A stretch of DNA of 24,091 bases from Verrucomicrobiota bacterium (GTDB lineage Bacteria > Verrucomicrobiota > Verrucomicrobiia > Limisphaerales > AV2). This document shows, in pieces, positions 1-7,592 of the stretch (position 1 is its first letter; each line of letters opens with the position of its first letter). Location of the stretch: contig QHOP01000414.1 in assembly GCA_003219345.1 (NCBI GenBank), positions 1-24,091 of the forward strand, in the 5' to 3' direction. Under the pieces are notes generated by a model that ran no database searches, was not told the DNA's origin, and worked only from the letters and a program-made list of their open reading frames with translations. A program made the translations under genes and the position numbers.

Positions 1-2
1 AG

Positions 3-953
3 ATTATCAGGGGTGGCGGCAAGGTTATCACGACTTCGCACCGGCGGTGGCGGCCGCTCCGCCTCGCAGACATGTTGCGGACTATTCATCGGCGACGGCA
101 AGAGTACGATCTTGCGCACGTTACGGTCTTCAGCGGTCGAGCCTTTATTTACGCGGAATGCGTTGTGGCTTTGTTGTCCGTGCTCGGGAAGCGCTGCACC
201 TTGGGTCTCCACGGCGGCAACCTTCCTGTTTTCGCCGGACACCACCCGGCACGAACACGAAGATTGCTGAATCGAGCGAGCGTGGCGGTGTGTCCCTCTC
301 GTTACTTGTTTGAGGAATTGAACTCTTTTGGAAAGGAATTGCATTTGATACCCAACGCGCTCCACATCGCCAAGTATCCTTGCACGGCACAGAGGTTTCC
401 GGGACGCCGCCTCCTTTGGCTGAGGGCATTTCATGCCATTTATAACCCGGAAATGGCAATTACCATGTTCTCGAGAGTTGTGGACGCCATTCCGGACGCA
501 TCCATGACGATGGTCGGTCCTGATAAAGGTGACGGGACCTTCCAGGCGACAAAGAAAATGGCCAAAGACCTGGGTTTGCTCGAGCGAATATCATTCCCCG
601 GCGCAATACCGAAAGAGGATGTCCCCAAAGTTATGGCTCGTCATGATGTTTTTGTAAACACCACGAATGTTGACAACACGCCGGTGAGCGTCGTCGAAGC
701 CATGGCCTGCGGCCTGCCGGTGGTGAGCACGAACGTGGGAGGGATTCCCTATCTCCTCGAGCACGGCAAGACAGGTCTGTTGGTAAGCCCCGACGACGCC
801 GGAGAAATGGCGGGCGCCGTAACCCGCCTTTTGAGCGAACCGCAGCTTGCCCAAGACCTGGGCGACAATGGCCGCAAACTGGCGGAGTCGTTCGATTGGA
901 ATGTGGTGCTCCCAAAGTGGCAGCGTTTGCTCGCTCGGGTGGCCTTCGGCTAG
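3..953 (+). CDS. GT4-family glycosyltransferase, 5'-truncated by window edge
   Basis: The frame is open from the first bases of the window, reading through a Gly-Gly-Gly-Lys-Val stretch typical of the N-terminal Rossmann half of GT4 (GT-B) glycosyltransferases. The true start therefore lies upstream, and the ATG at 72 is probably internal. About 316 residues are visible. The C-terminal half carries the nucleotide-sugar binding region around 660-780, ending in the block VVEAMACGLPVVSTNVGG. The usual E-x7-E motif of this family reads D-x7-E here (Asp codon 672-674, Glu in VVEAM). Such enzymes transfer a sugar from an NDP-sugar, usually at the cytoplasmic face of the membrane for surface polysaccharide or glycolipid synthesis. 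Acceptor and donor cannot be told. It is separated from the next gene by a 250-bp repeat block, so it probably belongs to a different transcription unit, such as a polysaccharide cluster to the left. Confidence 0.85.
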   Translation: MIRGGGKVITTSHRRWRPLRLADMLRTIHRRRQEYDLAHVTVFSGRAFIYAECVVALLSVLGKRCTLGLHGGNLPVFAGHHPARTRRLLNRASVAVCPSRYLFEELNSFGKELHLIPNALHIAKYPCTAQRFPGRRLLWLRAFHAIYNPEMAITMFSRVVDAIPDASMTMVGPDKGDGTFQATKKMAKDLGLLERISFPGAIPKEDVPKVMARHDVFVNTTNVDNTPVSVVEAMACGLPVVSTNVGGIPYLLEHGKTGLLVSPDDAGEMAGAVTRLLSEPQLAQDLGDNGRKLAESFDWNVVLPKWQRLLARVAFG

Positions 954-1012
954 AGCAATTGCCAAAATAATGAATCCGATGGGTCGAATGTCCAACGGCT
1001 CCCCTCACCCTG

Positions 1013-1043
1013 CCCTCTCCCCTCATCGGATGAGGGGAGAGGG
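1013..1043. repeat. REP-like palindrome, copy 1
   Basis: A 15-bp perfect stem (1013-1027 pairing with 1029-1043) with a single-base loop, made of CCCTCTCCCC and its complement. It is preceded by CCCCTCACCC. The same CTCACCC / CTCTCCC / GGGAGAGGG / GGGTGAGGG design recurs at about 4436, 4562, 5850, 9138 and 10762. Repeats of this design are spread through many bacterial genomes. A role as a rho-independent terminator is unlikely because no T-run follows. Confidence 0.85.
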
Positions 1044-1203
1044 TGGCTTCAGAGTGATTGCCAAAAACAAATTTCCGAACCATTGACGCGGGCGAGAGTG
1101 CTGCGCCTCACAGAGGCGCGCTCCGGAGCGCGGGTCTGCGACCCGCAGAGCGTGGCCACGTTCAATCGTGGAAATTGCTTTCGGCAACCACTCTAAAGCC
1201 ACG
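1041..1203. repeat. Large imperfect inverted repeat enclosing three tandem hairpins
   Basis: The arms at 1041-1076 and 1170-1203 are imperfect reverse complements. Read in opposite directions, both encode a similar peptide, FGNHSEATL and FGNHSKATL. Between them lie three abutting short hairpins: GCGCCTC/GAGGCGC (1103-1119), the perfect 16-nt palindrome CGCGCTCCGGAGCGCG (1117-1132) and GCGGGT/ACCCGC (1130-1146). The right arm overlaps the first codons of the longest possible reading frame of the next gene (GTG at 1168), which argues that the true start of that gene is downstream of the repeat. Confidence 0.75.
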
Positions 1204-1206
1204 CTG

Positions 1207-4200
1207 ATGAACAAGCCGCGTTTATCTGTAAACAGGCAGGAAGATCACCGTGAGGAGGACATTATCGTCCTGGAAAAAACCAGAGACTCCTTACGCCGTC
1301 TCCTCATCCTTGGCTTGACCTTGGCAGTCGTCATGGACAACTTGATCTGTGCGGCATTCGGAGAGGAGCCACAGGTTGCATCGTTCAGTCAACCCGCCTG
1401 GGGCAACATCATTCAGCCGACCGACTCCACCGGCACGATTCGCCTCGAAGTCCGCTCGTGGCCGGCGGACGGAAAATTGTCGCTTCCCGCGCCGTTCTCT
1501 AACCTCACCGCCGCGTATCTTCTCAATGGGCGTCATCGCGAGCCGCTGAGATGGGTCTTCAATGCCGACGCCACCCGGCTTCATCTTGAGGTTCCGACGG
1601 AATCTCCTTCGGCTTTGCCTGCGAGCATCTCGCTCGAAACCGTCGAGCACACCGCTCAGTTTGCCGACGGACGCATCGTCTTCTCCGCGCTCGACGCGCA
1701 AGTGCAGGGCAGCCACGCTCGCCTGGAATCGCAGCCGGGCAATCATCGAATCGGGTTCTGGACCGACCCGAAGGACTCCGTCAGTTGGGAATTCAAGCCG
1801 ACGCGCTGGGGCATGTATGATCTGGAACTCGCCTTCTCCGCCGACGGCGGCGACGGCACGGAGCTCCAATTCGACATCGCGGGCCGCACGTTCACCGTCG
1901 CGCGTCCGTCCACGGGCAGTTGGTATCGCTACCAGACGATGCCGATTGGCCGCCTCTATCTCTCCAAAGCCGAACCGTTCACATTGCGCGCGAGTTGCCA
2001 GACGCTCCGAGGCGGCGCGGTGATGAATCTCAAGGCGGTGACACTGCAGCCCGCGCCGGAAGGAACGCCAATCACGCAGGACGCCTCGGGCATCATCACA
2101 CTCCTGGCGCGCGACGCGACAACGCATAGCGTGATGATGCGCTATGAGCCGGCGACGAACAAAAACTGCCTCGGCTACTGGGTGAACCCGAACGACTGGG
2201 CCGACTGGGAGTTCAGCGTGACGAATCCGGGCGGGTTCGAGGTCGAAGTCTGGCAGGGTTGCGGCAAAGGGCAGGGTGGCAGCGACGCGGAAGTCGAGAT
2301 CGGCGGCGCGAAGTTCCCTTTTGTCGTCCAGGAAACCGGTCATTTCCAGATTTTTGTCCCGCGTCGCGTCGGTCGAGTGAATCTCGCGGCACCTGGAACG
2401 TATTCGCTCGCGCTGCGGGCGCTCCGCAAGCAGGCCGGCGCCGTGATGGATGTTGCGGAGGTACGCCTGGTTCCGGTGACATCGGCGCAGAATGTTCCGC
2501 CAAAAATGGCCGCCTGGCTTCAGGCTCGTCGCGTCGTCTTTCTGGGCGACAGCATTACTTACAGCGGCGAATACGTGGAGTTCCTTGAGACCTATGTGCG
2601 CAGTCGATTCCCGGAGTCGCGCGTAGAGTTTCTCGACCTCGGTTTGCCCAGCGAAACCGTTTCGGGCCTTTCCGAGCCGGGCCACGCGGGCGGCGCGTTT
2701 CCGCGGCCCGACCTGCACGAGCGGCTGGGGCGCGCGCTGGAAAAAGCGAAGCCCGATCTGATTGTCGCGTGCTACGGGATGAACGACGGAATTTATTATC
2801 CGTTCAGCGATGAACGCTTTCAAAAATTCAAGGACGGCGTACGGCGCTTGCGCGAACGCGCTGCGGCAGCGGGCGCGAAGGTCATTCATGTCACGCCACC
2901 GACATTCGATCCGGTGCCGCTCAAAGGACGCACGCTGCCCGCCGGCCTCGCTGAATACCAATCGCCTTACGAGGGCTACAATGAAGTGCTCGACCGTTAC
3001 TCGGAATGGTTGCTGGCCCAACGCGCGCAGGCATGGGAAGTGGTGGACGCGCACGGTCCGATGAACCGCTTCCTCGCCGAGCACCGACGCACCGATCCAA
3101 ATTTCATTCTCGCCCGCGACGGTGTCCATGCGAATGATCGGGGTCATTGGCTCATCGCTCGTGAAATCCTGCGTTACCTTGGCGCATCGGACGAAATCGT
3201 TTCCAGCGACAAGCCGGATGCATTGGTGGACTCGATTCCGCGCGGTGCTGAACTTCTCAAGCTGGTGCAACAACGCCAGCGGTTGCTCAAGGATGCGTGG
3301 CTCGCGCACGTTGGCCACAATCGCCCGGGAATGAACAAAGGCAAGCCATTGGTGGAAGCCGAACGCGAGGCCGAGGAACTGGACCGGAAAATTCACGCGC
3401 TCGCGGAAGGGAAATCTTCGGCGGGCGGTCCGATTGATTCGGAAAACCGCCCGCTCATCCGCAAACTCGGAACCATCGACCTCGATCTGGTTGAGGCAAC
3501 GCCGATCGGGTTCAACCGCCGGCTTTGGCGCTTCGAATGGGTGCGCGAGGGTTACTGGAACAACCAACGGAAGACGAACCACTTCCGGTTTATCGACCAT
3601 GAAACCGGCGAGACCACACCGCCGTTTGCCGACGGGCATGAGTTCGGGAGTGCCTTCGTCGAGGGCGACAGGGTTTATGTGACCGGCACGCACGGACGAA
3701 GCGCAGTGAATATGTTTGCCTCGCGCGATCTGAAGTCGTGGGAAACGTGGCCGGTCATTGCCCCAGGGCGCTACGGCATCTTCAACACATCGTTGTGCAA
3801 GGCTGGGGATGAGTACGTGCTGATGTTCGAGGTCGACAAGCCGGTCGAAGAAGCGGGCGCGGCATTCACCGCGCGTTTCGCGAAATCGCGTGATTTGCGG
3901 ACCTGGACGATGACGCCGCCCGAATGCAACTACGCCAAGGACCGCTACACCGCGCCGCATTGCCTGCGCTGGCTCGACGGTTGGTTCTACGATTTTTACC
4001 TCGAAGCGCACGAAGGCTACGAGATGCGCGTTGTTCGCTCGCGCGATCTGATTCACTGGGAGCCGAGCCCGCTCAATCCGGTGCTGCGCGCTTCGCCCGA
4101 GGACAAGCGCATTGCCAATCCGAAGCTCACCGAGGCGCAGCGAGCACGGATCGCGCATGCGATCAACCTGAACAACTCCGATATCGATTTCTGCGAGTGG

Positions 4201-4353
4201 CAGGGCCGATTGATCATCAACTACTCGTGGGGCAACCAGCAGGGCGTCGAGCACCTCGCCGAGGCGGTTTACGACGGCACGCTCGAACAGTTCTTGCATG
4301 GGTGGTTTCCGGAAAAGTCAGCGCCCTTCGGCAGAGCCAGTGCCTTGAACTGA
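1207..4353 (+). CDS. Secreted multidomain protein: two related beta-sandwich-like modules, SGNH hydrolase, GH43-like propeller
   Basis: A protein of 1048 residues from the ATG at 1207. A hydrophobic segment at residues 31-50 looks like a signal peptide or anchor. Two related modules follow (about 180-278 and 330-424). Both share a DxxxWEF opening, a Gly-Arg-aromatic middle and a GAVM(N/D) ending, and are probably carbohydrate-binding or accessory. Residues 438-660 are an SGNH/GDSL hydrolase with GDSIT (Ser449), GMND (Asn526-Asp527) and the catalytic D-x-x-H (Asp638, His641), so probably a carbohydrate esterase. From about 751 to the end, a repeated (S)RDL..W pattern resembles a five-bladed GH43/GH32-type propeller. 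Its glycosidase acids cannot be assigned by eye. The longer GTG start at 1168 is rejected because its first 13 codons lie in an inverted-repeat arm. GAGGAGG at 1252-1258 lacks a standard start at the right distance. Confidence 0.85.
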   Translation: MNKPRLSVNRQEDHREEDIIVLEKTRDSLRRLLILGLTLAVVMDNLICAAFGEEPQVASFSQPAWGNIIQPTDSTGTIRLEVRSWPADGKLSLPAPFSNLTAAYLLNGRHREPLRWVFNADATRLHLEVPTESPSALPASISLETVEHTAQFADGRIVFSALDAQVQGSHARLESQPGNHRIGFWTDPKDSVSWEFKPTRWGMYDLELAFSADGGDGTELQFDIAGRTFTVARPSTGSWYRYQTMPIGRLYLSKAEPFTLRASCQTLRGGAVMNLKAVTLQPAPEGTPITQDASGIITLLARDATTHSVMMRYEPATNKNCLGYWVNPNDWADWEFSVTNPGGFEVEVWQGCGKGQGGSDAEVEIGGAKFPFVVQETGHFQIFVPRRVGRVNLAAPGTYSLALRALRKQAGAVMDVAEVRLVPVTSAQNVPPKMAAWLQARRVVFLGDSITYSGEYVEFLETYVRSRFPESRVEFLDLGLPSETVSGLSEPGHAGGAFPRPDLHERLGRALEKAKPDLIVACYGMNDGIYYPFSDERFQKFKDGVRRLRERAAAAGAKVIHVTPPTFDPVPLKGRTLPAGLAEYQSPYEGYNEVLDRYSEWLLAQRAQAWEVVDAHGPMNRFLAEHRRTDPNFILARDGVHANDRGHWLIAREILRYLGASDEIVSSDKPDALVDSIPRGAELLKLVQQRQRLLKDAWLAHVGHNRPGMNKGKPLVEAEREAEELDRKIHALAEGKSSAGGPIDSENRPLIRKLGTIDLDLVEATPIGFNRRLWRFEWVREGYWNNQRKTNHFRFIDHETGETTPPFADGHEFGSAFVEGDRVYVTGTHGRSAVNMFASRDLKSWETWPVIAPGRYGIFNTSLCKAGDEYVLMFEVDKPVEEAGAAFTARFAKSRDLRTWTMTPPECNYAKDRYTAPHCLRWLDGWFYDFYLEAHEGYEMRVVRSRDLIHWEPSPLNPVLRASPEDKRIANPKLTEAQRARIAHAINLNNSDIDFCEWQGRLIINYSWGNQQGVEHLAEAVYDGTLEQFLHGWFPEKSAPFGRASALN

Positions 4354-4435
4354 TGAATCGCCCAAAGCCAAACAACCCTTCGGGCGATCGCGCGCCACGT
4401 CCGCGCCTGGGGCGTTGGGAAGTGCCGGCGTCTCC

Positions 4436-4592
4436 TTTCCCCTCACCCCGGCCCTACCCCTTAGGGAGAGGGAGAATTGTTCGCCGTACTTTTCGCCTAC
4501 CAGCGCGTGGTGTTGGCGGTGGCGCGCCGGAAAAGCCGGTGATAGCCAGGGGCTGTTCACGCTCCCTTTCGGAGGGGGTCAGTGTGAGGGAG
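4436..4592. repeat. Paired REP-like elements in opposite orientation
   Basis: A forward REP-type element at about 4436-4475 (CCCCTCACCCCGGCCC then GGGAGAGGG) and a diverged inverted partner at about 4562-4592 (CTCCCTTTCGGAGG then GTGAGGGAG) flank about 85 bases. The arrangement recalls the paired REPs called BIMEs in enterobacteria. The block is open in the frame of the downstream sialidase-like gene and would encode a basic low-complexity peptide, so it probably marks non-coding DNA or a recently captured 5' extension. Confidence 0.65.
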
Positions 4593-5813
4593 AACACGAC
4601 GGACTCACGCGCCGGCGGCGAGCCAAAGCGTCCGCAGGTCTTGCGACTGATCGGGACATCCGCGGCCTTCCTGAGTTCAGTCATTTTCTTCCACCCGTTG
4701 TGTCAGATGCACGGCGCCGGGCCGCTGCCGGCCGGTTACACGATCCCGATTGTCGATGTTTCCAGCGAAACGAATCGGCAGGTAATCGTGGACCGCGAGC
4801 CGGGCCAATATCTGGGCCACCCCACCACGGTGCTGCTCGAAGATGGAAAAACCATTCTGACAGTTTATCCCAAAGGCCACGGTCGCGGGGCGATTGTTCT
4901 GAAACGAAGCACAGACGGAGGCCTGACGTGGTCCGAACGTCTCTCCGTCCCGGAAAATTGGGCCACCTCACTGGAAACACCGACGATCCATCGCGTCGTG
5001 GATTCGCGAGGAAATAAACGCCTCATCGTTTGGTCCGGCCTGTACCCGGCCCGACTTTCGGTCTCTGAGGACGACGGCAAAACCTGGACGCCGCTCAAGT
5101 CAGCGGGAGACTGGGGCGGCATCGTCGTGATGGGCAGTGTCGAACCCCTGCGCGATCGGCCTGGACATTACCTCGCCTTGTTTCACGACGACGGCCGTTT
5201 CTTCGCGAAATCCCCGGAGATCGCAAAGCCGCCGGTGATGACGCTGTACCAGACCGAATCAAATGACGGTGGCCTCACGTGGAATCGTCCGCGAGCGCTT
5301 TTCGCCTCGAGCGAGATTCATCTATGCGAGCCGGGTCTTATCCGCTCGCCGGACGGCAAACAACTCGCCGTTTTGCTCCGCGAAAACCTCCGACGACGGA
5401 ACTCACACGTCATTTTCTCTAACGACGAAGGGCGCACCTGGAGCGCCACTCGGGAATTGCCCGCCGCGCTCACCGGGGACCGTCACGTTGGGAAATATGG
5501 GCCGGATGGCCGGCTGTTCATTTCGTTCCGCGACATGACGCGCGAGTCCGCCACGAAAGGCGACTGGGTGGGCTGGGTCGGCACGTATGAAGACATCGTG
5601 GCCGGGCGCGAGGGCGAATACCGCGTGCGCATCATGCATAACACCAAAGACGCCGACTGCGCCTATCCGGGCGTTGAAACGCTGCCGGATGGCACGTATG
5701 TCACGACCACGTATGGTCACTGGACAAAGGACGAGCCGCCCTACATCGTGAGCGTCCGGTTCAAACTGTCTGAATTGGATGCGAAGTTGAAATCCGCCGT
5801 CCGCAAGCCTTAA
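4584..5813 (+). CDS. Secreted sialidase-like BNR/Asp-box beta-propeller
   Basis: From GTG 4584 the product has 409 residues. GGAGG at 4571-4575 lies about 8 bases upstream. A hydrophobic run at residues 19-40 fits a signal peptide. Four Asp-boxes (S-x-D-x-G-x-T-W) are clear at residues 109-116, 161-168, 226-233 and 279-286, which is the hallmark of the six-bladed sialidase (GH33-like) fold. Related proteins cleave sialic acid or similar sugars, but many BNR proteins in this phylum have other or unknown substrates, and the arginine triad cannot be verified here. The frame also reaches an ATG at 4353 that shares its A with the upstream stop (TGATG). That would give 486 residues and translational coupling, but its first 77 codons are repeat DNA. 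The product likely works outside the cytoplasm with the SGNH/GH43-like protein. Confidence 0.8.
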   Translation: MRENTTDSRAGGEPKRPQVLRLIGTSAAFLSSVIFFHPLCQMHGAGPLPAGYTIPIVDVSSETNRQVIVDREPGQYLGHPTTVLLEDGKTILTVYPKGHGRGAIVLKRSTDGGLTWSERLSVPENWATSLETPTIHRVVDSRGNKRLIVWSGLYPARLSVSEDDGKTWTPLKSAGDWGGIVVMGSVEPLRDRPGHYLALFHDDGRFFAKSPEIAKPPVMTLYQTESNDGGLTWNRPRALFASSEIHLCEPGLIRSPDGKQLAVLLRENLRRRNSHVIFSNDEGRTWSATRELPAALTGDRHVGKYGPDGRLFISFRDMTRESATKGDWVGWVGTYEDIVAGREGEYRVRIMHNTKDADCAYPGVETLPDGTYVTTTYGHWTKDEPPYIVSVRFKLSELDAKLKSAVRKP

Positions 5814-5849
5814 ACTCCTGCTTATGACACGCCTTTCCATGAACCGCAC

Positions 5850-5910
5850 CCCCTCACCCCATCCCTCTCCCCCAATGGGGGAGAGGGTGGCCGAAGGCCG
5901 GGTGAGGGGG
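5850..5910. repeat. REP-like palindrome, copy 3
   Basis: A 12-bp perfect inner stem (5863-5874 with 5876-5887), plus an outer CCCCTCACCC / GGGTGAGGGG pair. It lies 36 bases after the sialidase-like gene stop and is followed by GGTTCATGGCCCAATGC, a short phrase repeated with changes near 6045 and 14667. Confidence 0.85.
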
Positions 5911-5969
5911 ATTCTCGGTTCATGGCCCAATGCATGCGAAAAAACGAAAGGGGGCTTTCCATGAATCGG

Positions 5970-6042
5970 GGTGGGGCGAGACTCCGTCGAGCCCTAATTT
6001 CTATCCCTCGAAGGTCAGGGCTCGACGGAGTCTCGCCCCACC
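5970..6042. repeat. Perfect 26-bp inverted repeat hairpin
   Basis: The arms 5970-5995 and 6017-6042 are exact reverse complements with a 21-base loop. The arm starts GGTGGGGCGAGACTCC. It belongs to a different family from the REP-like elements beside it. There is no poly-T tail, so a mobile or structural repeat is more likely than a terminator. It can be read through in the frame of the following sulfatase, but this is likely non-coding. Confidence 0.85.
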
Positions 6043-6086
6043 GTTCATGGTCTCAATGCGTTCCACAAACGGCGTCCTGGCGATCC

Positions 6087-7592
6087 ATGGCCCAACAGCT
6101 CGCAGGCTCAAAGACTCGAGGCGCAACAGGAATTCTGCGCGTTCTCTGCCTGCTCTTCCTCTGCGCGCTGGCAATTGCCGGTCGCGCCGCTGATTCGCGC
6201 CCCAACATCCTGCTTTGCATCGCGGACGACGCGTCCTGGTGGCACTTCGGAGCCAACGGGGACACAGTCTGTCGCACTCCAACCTTCGACCGGGTCGCTC
6301 GCGAGGGCGTGAATTTCAGACACGCGTTCTGCTCGTCGCCGAGCTGCACGCCGTCGCGCGGCGCGCTGCTCAGCGGACAGGATTTCTGGCGTCTGGAGGA
6401 CGGCGCCAATTTGTGGAGCCGCTGGCCCAGCAAGTTCGCAGTTTATCCCGATCTTTTGGCGAAAGCCGGTTACCATGTCGGCCTTAAAGGAAAAGGATGG
6501 GGTCCGGGCGATTTCAAGCAAGGCGGTCGCGAGCACAATCCGGCGGGCCCGGCTTACAAGGATTTCGCGACGTTCCTGAAAAGTGTGCCGCCGGGCAAAC
6601 CGTTCTGTTTCTGGTTCGGCAGCCAGGATCCACACCGGCCTTACGAACGCGGCGCAGGCGTGAAATCGGGTCACCGCATCGAAGAGGTGACGGTGCCGCC
6701 GTTCCTGCCCGACACAAAGGCCGTGCGCAGTGACATTCTCGACTATTACTTCGAGATCGAACGCTTCGATCGCGACGTGGGTGAAATGCTCAAACTGCTG
6801 GAGCAAACCGGCCAACTCGACAACACCCTTGTCGTCGTCAGCAGCGACAACGGTTTTCCGTTTCCGCGCGGCAAAGCCACTTGCTACGACGCCGGGACGC
6901 GCATGCCGCTGGCCATCCGCTGGCCGCCGCGTGTCAAAGGTGGAAAGGTCGTTGAGGACTTCGTCAGTCTCACGGACCTTGCGCCGACGTTTCTCGAAGC
7001 GGCGGCACTGAAGCCATTGCCCGAGATGACCGGTCGCAGCCTCCTGCCGTTGCTGACTTCGGGGAAATCCGATCCGGCGCGCGACAAGGTGTTCTTCGGT
7101 CGCGAGCGCCACGCAAACGTGCGCGCCAGCAACGTCGCCTATCCCATCCGCGCGATTCGCACCAGTCAGTTTCTTTATCTGCGAAACTTTGAACCCGACC
7201 GCTGGCCCGCCGGCGATCCGCCGCTCTACGGCGACGTGGACGAACACCTCAGCATCGATGGCTCGCCCAGCAAGCAAGCCGTCGTCGAGCATGGCGACAA
7301 GCCGGACGTGAAACGCCTGTTCGACTTCGCCTTCGGCAAACGCCCGGCTGAGGAGCTCTACGATCTGAGCCGAGACCCGTGGCAGATGAACAACGTCGCG
7401 ACCGAGTCACGCTACACCGAGACCAAAGCGAAGCTCCACGCAGAACTCGACCGGTACATGATCGAAACGAAGGACCCGCGCGCCTCGGGCAAAGGCGCGG
7501 AGTTCGACCGCTACTACTACGTAAACTACGTAACCGGGAACGGGGCTGGTAAGCCCGTGGAAGCAGCGCCGCGAAACCGCGCTAAACCGTGA
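6087..7592 (+). CDS. Secreted sulfatase A (formylglycine type)
   Basis: A protein of 501 residues from ATG 6087, which places a clean signal peptide at residues 15-35 (ILRVLCLLFLCALAIAGRA). Frames starting further up (5922) would translate palindromic repeats. Alkaline-phosphatase-superfamily sulfatase: metal-binding Asp47-Asp48, formylglycine motif C-T-P-S-R with Cys87, and SSDNG (Asp254-Asn255). The usual GKWH block is replaced by GLKGKGWGPG, a variant I associate with a heparan-N-sulfatase-like subgroup (tentative). It hydrolyses a sulfate ester or sulfamate on a glycan, outside the cytoplasm, after the Cys is oxidised to formylglycine. Its stop overlaps the GTG of the next sulfatase, so the two are probably cotranscribed and translationally coupled. 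Confidence 0.9.
   Translation: MAQQLAGSKTRGATGILRVLCLLFLCALAIAGRAADSRPNILLCIADDASWWHFGANGDTVCRTPTFDRVAREGVNFRHAFCSSPSCTPSRGALLSGQDFWRLEDGANLWSRWPSKFAVYPDLLAKAGYHVGLKGKGWGPGDFKQGGREHNPAGPAYKDFATFLKSVPPGKPFCFWFGSQDPHRPYERGAGVKSGHRIEEVTVPPFLPDTKAVRSDILDYYFEIERFDRDVGEMLKLLEQTGQLDNTLVVVSSDNGFPFPRGKATCYDAGTRMPLAIRWPPRVKGGKVVEDFVSLTDLAPTFLEAAALKPLPEMTGRSLLPLLTSGKSDPARDKVFFGRERHANVRASNVAYPIRAIRTSQFLYLRNFEPDRWPAGDPPLYGDVDEHLSIDGSPSKQAVVEHGDKPDVKRLFDFAFGKRPAEELYDLSRDPWQMNNVATESRYTETKAKLHAELDRYMIETKDPRASGKGAEFDRYYYVNYVTGNGAGKPVEAAPRNRAKP

Noticed and set aside
1013..1043. Rho-independent terminator of the glycosyltransferase
   Set aside because: The stem is strong, but no T-run follows on either strand, and the same palindrome occurs inside a coding region elsewhere in the window.
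1291..4299. Open frame of about 1000 codons on the minus strand opposite the SGNH/GH43-like gene
   Set aside because: The plus-strand frame has clear domains and catalytic motifs. The minus frame is rich in Arg and His with no recognisable domain, a typical antisense shadow in GC-rich DNA.
3924..4583. Long N-terminal extension of the sialidase-like protein
   Set aside because: The first part is antiphase reading of the upstream gene, and the rest (after the ATG at 4353) is REP-type repeat DNA. It carries no conserved domain.
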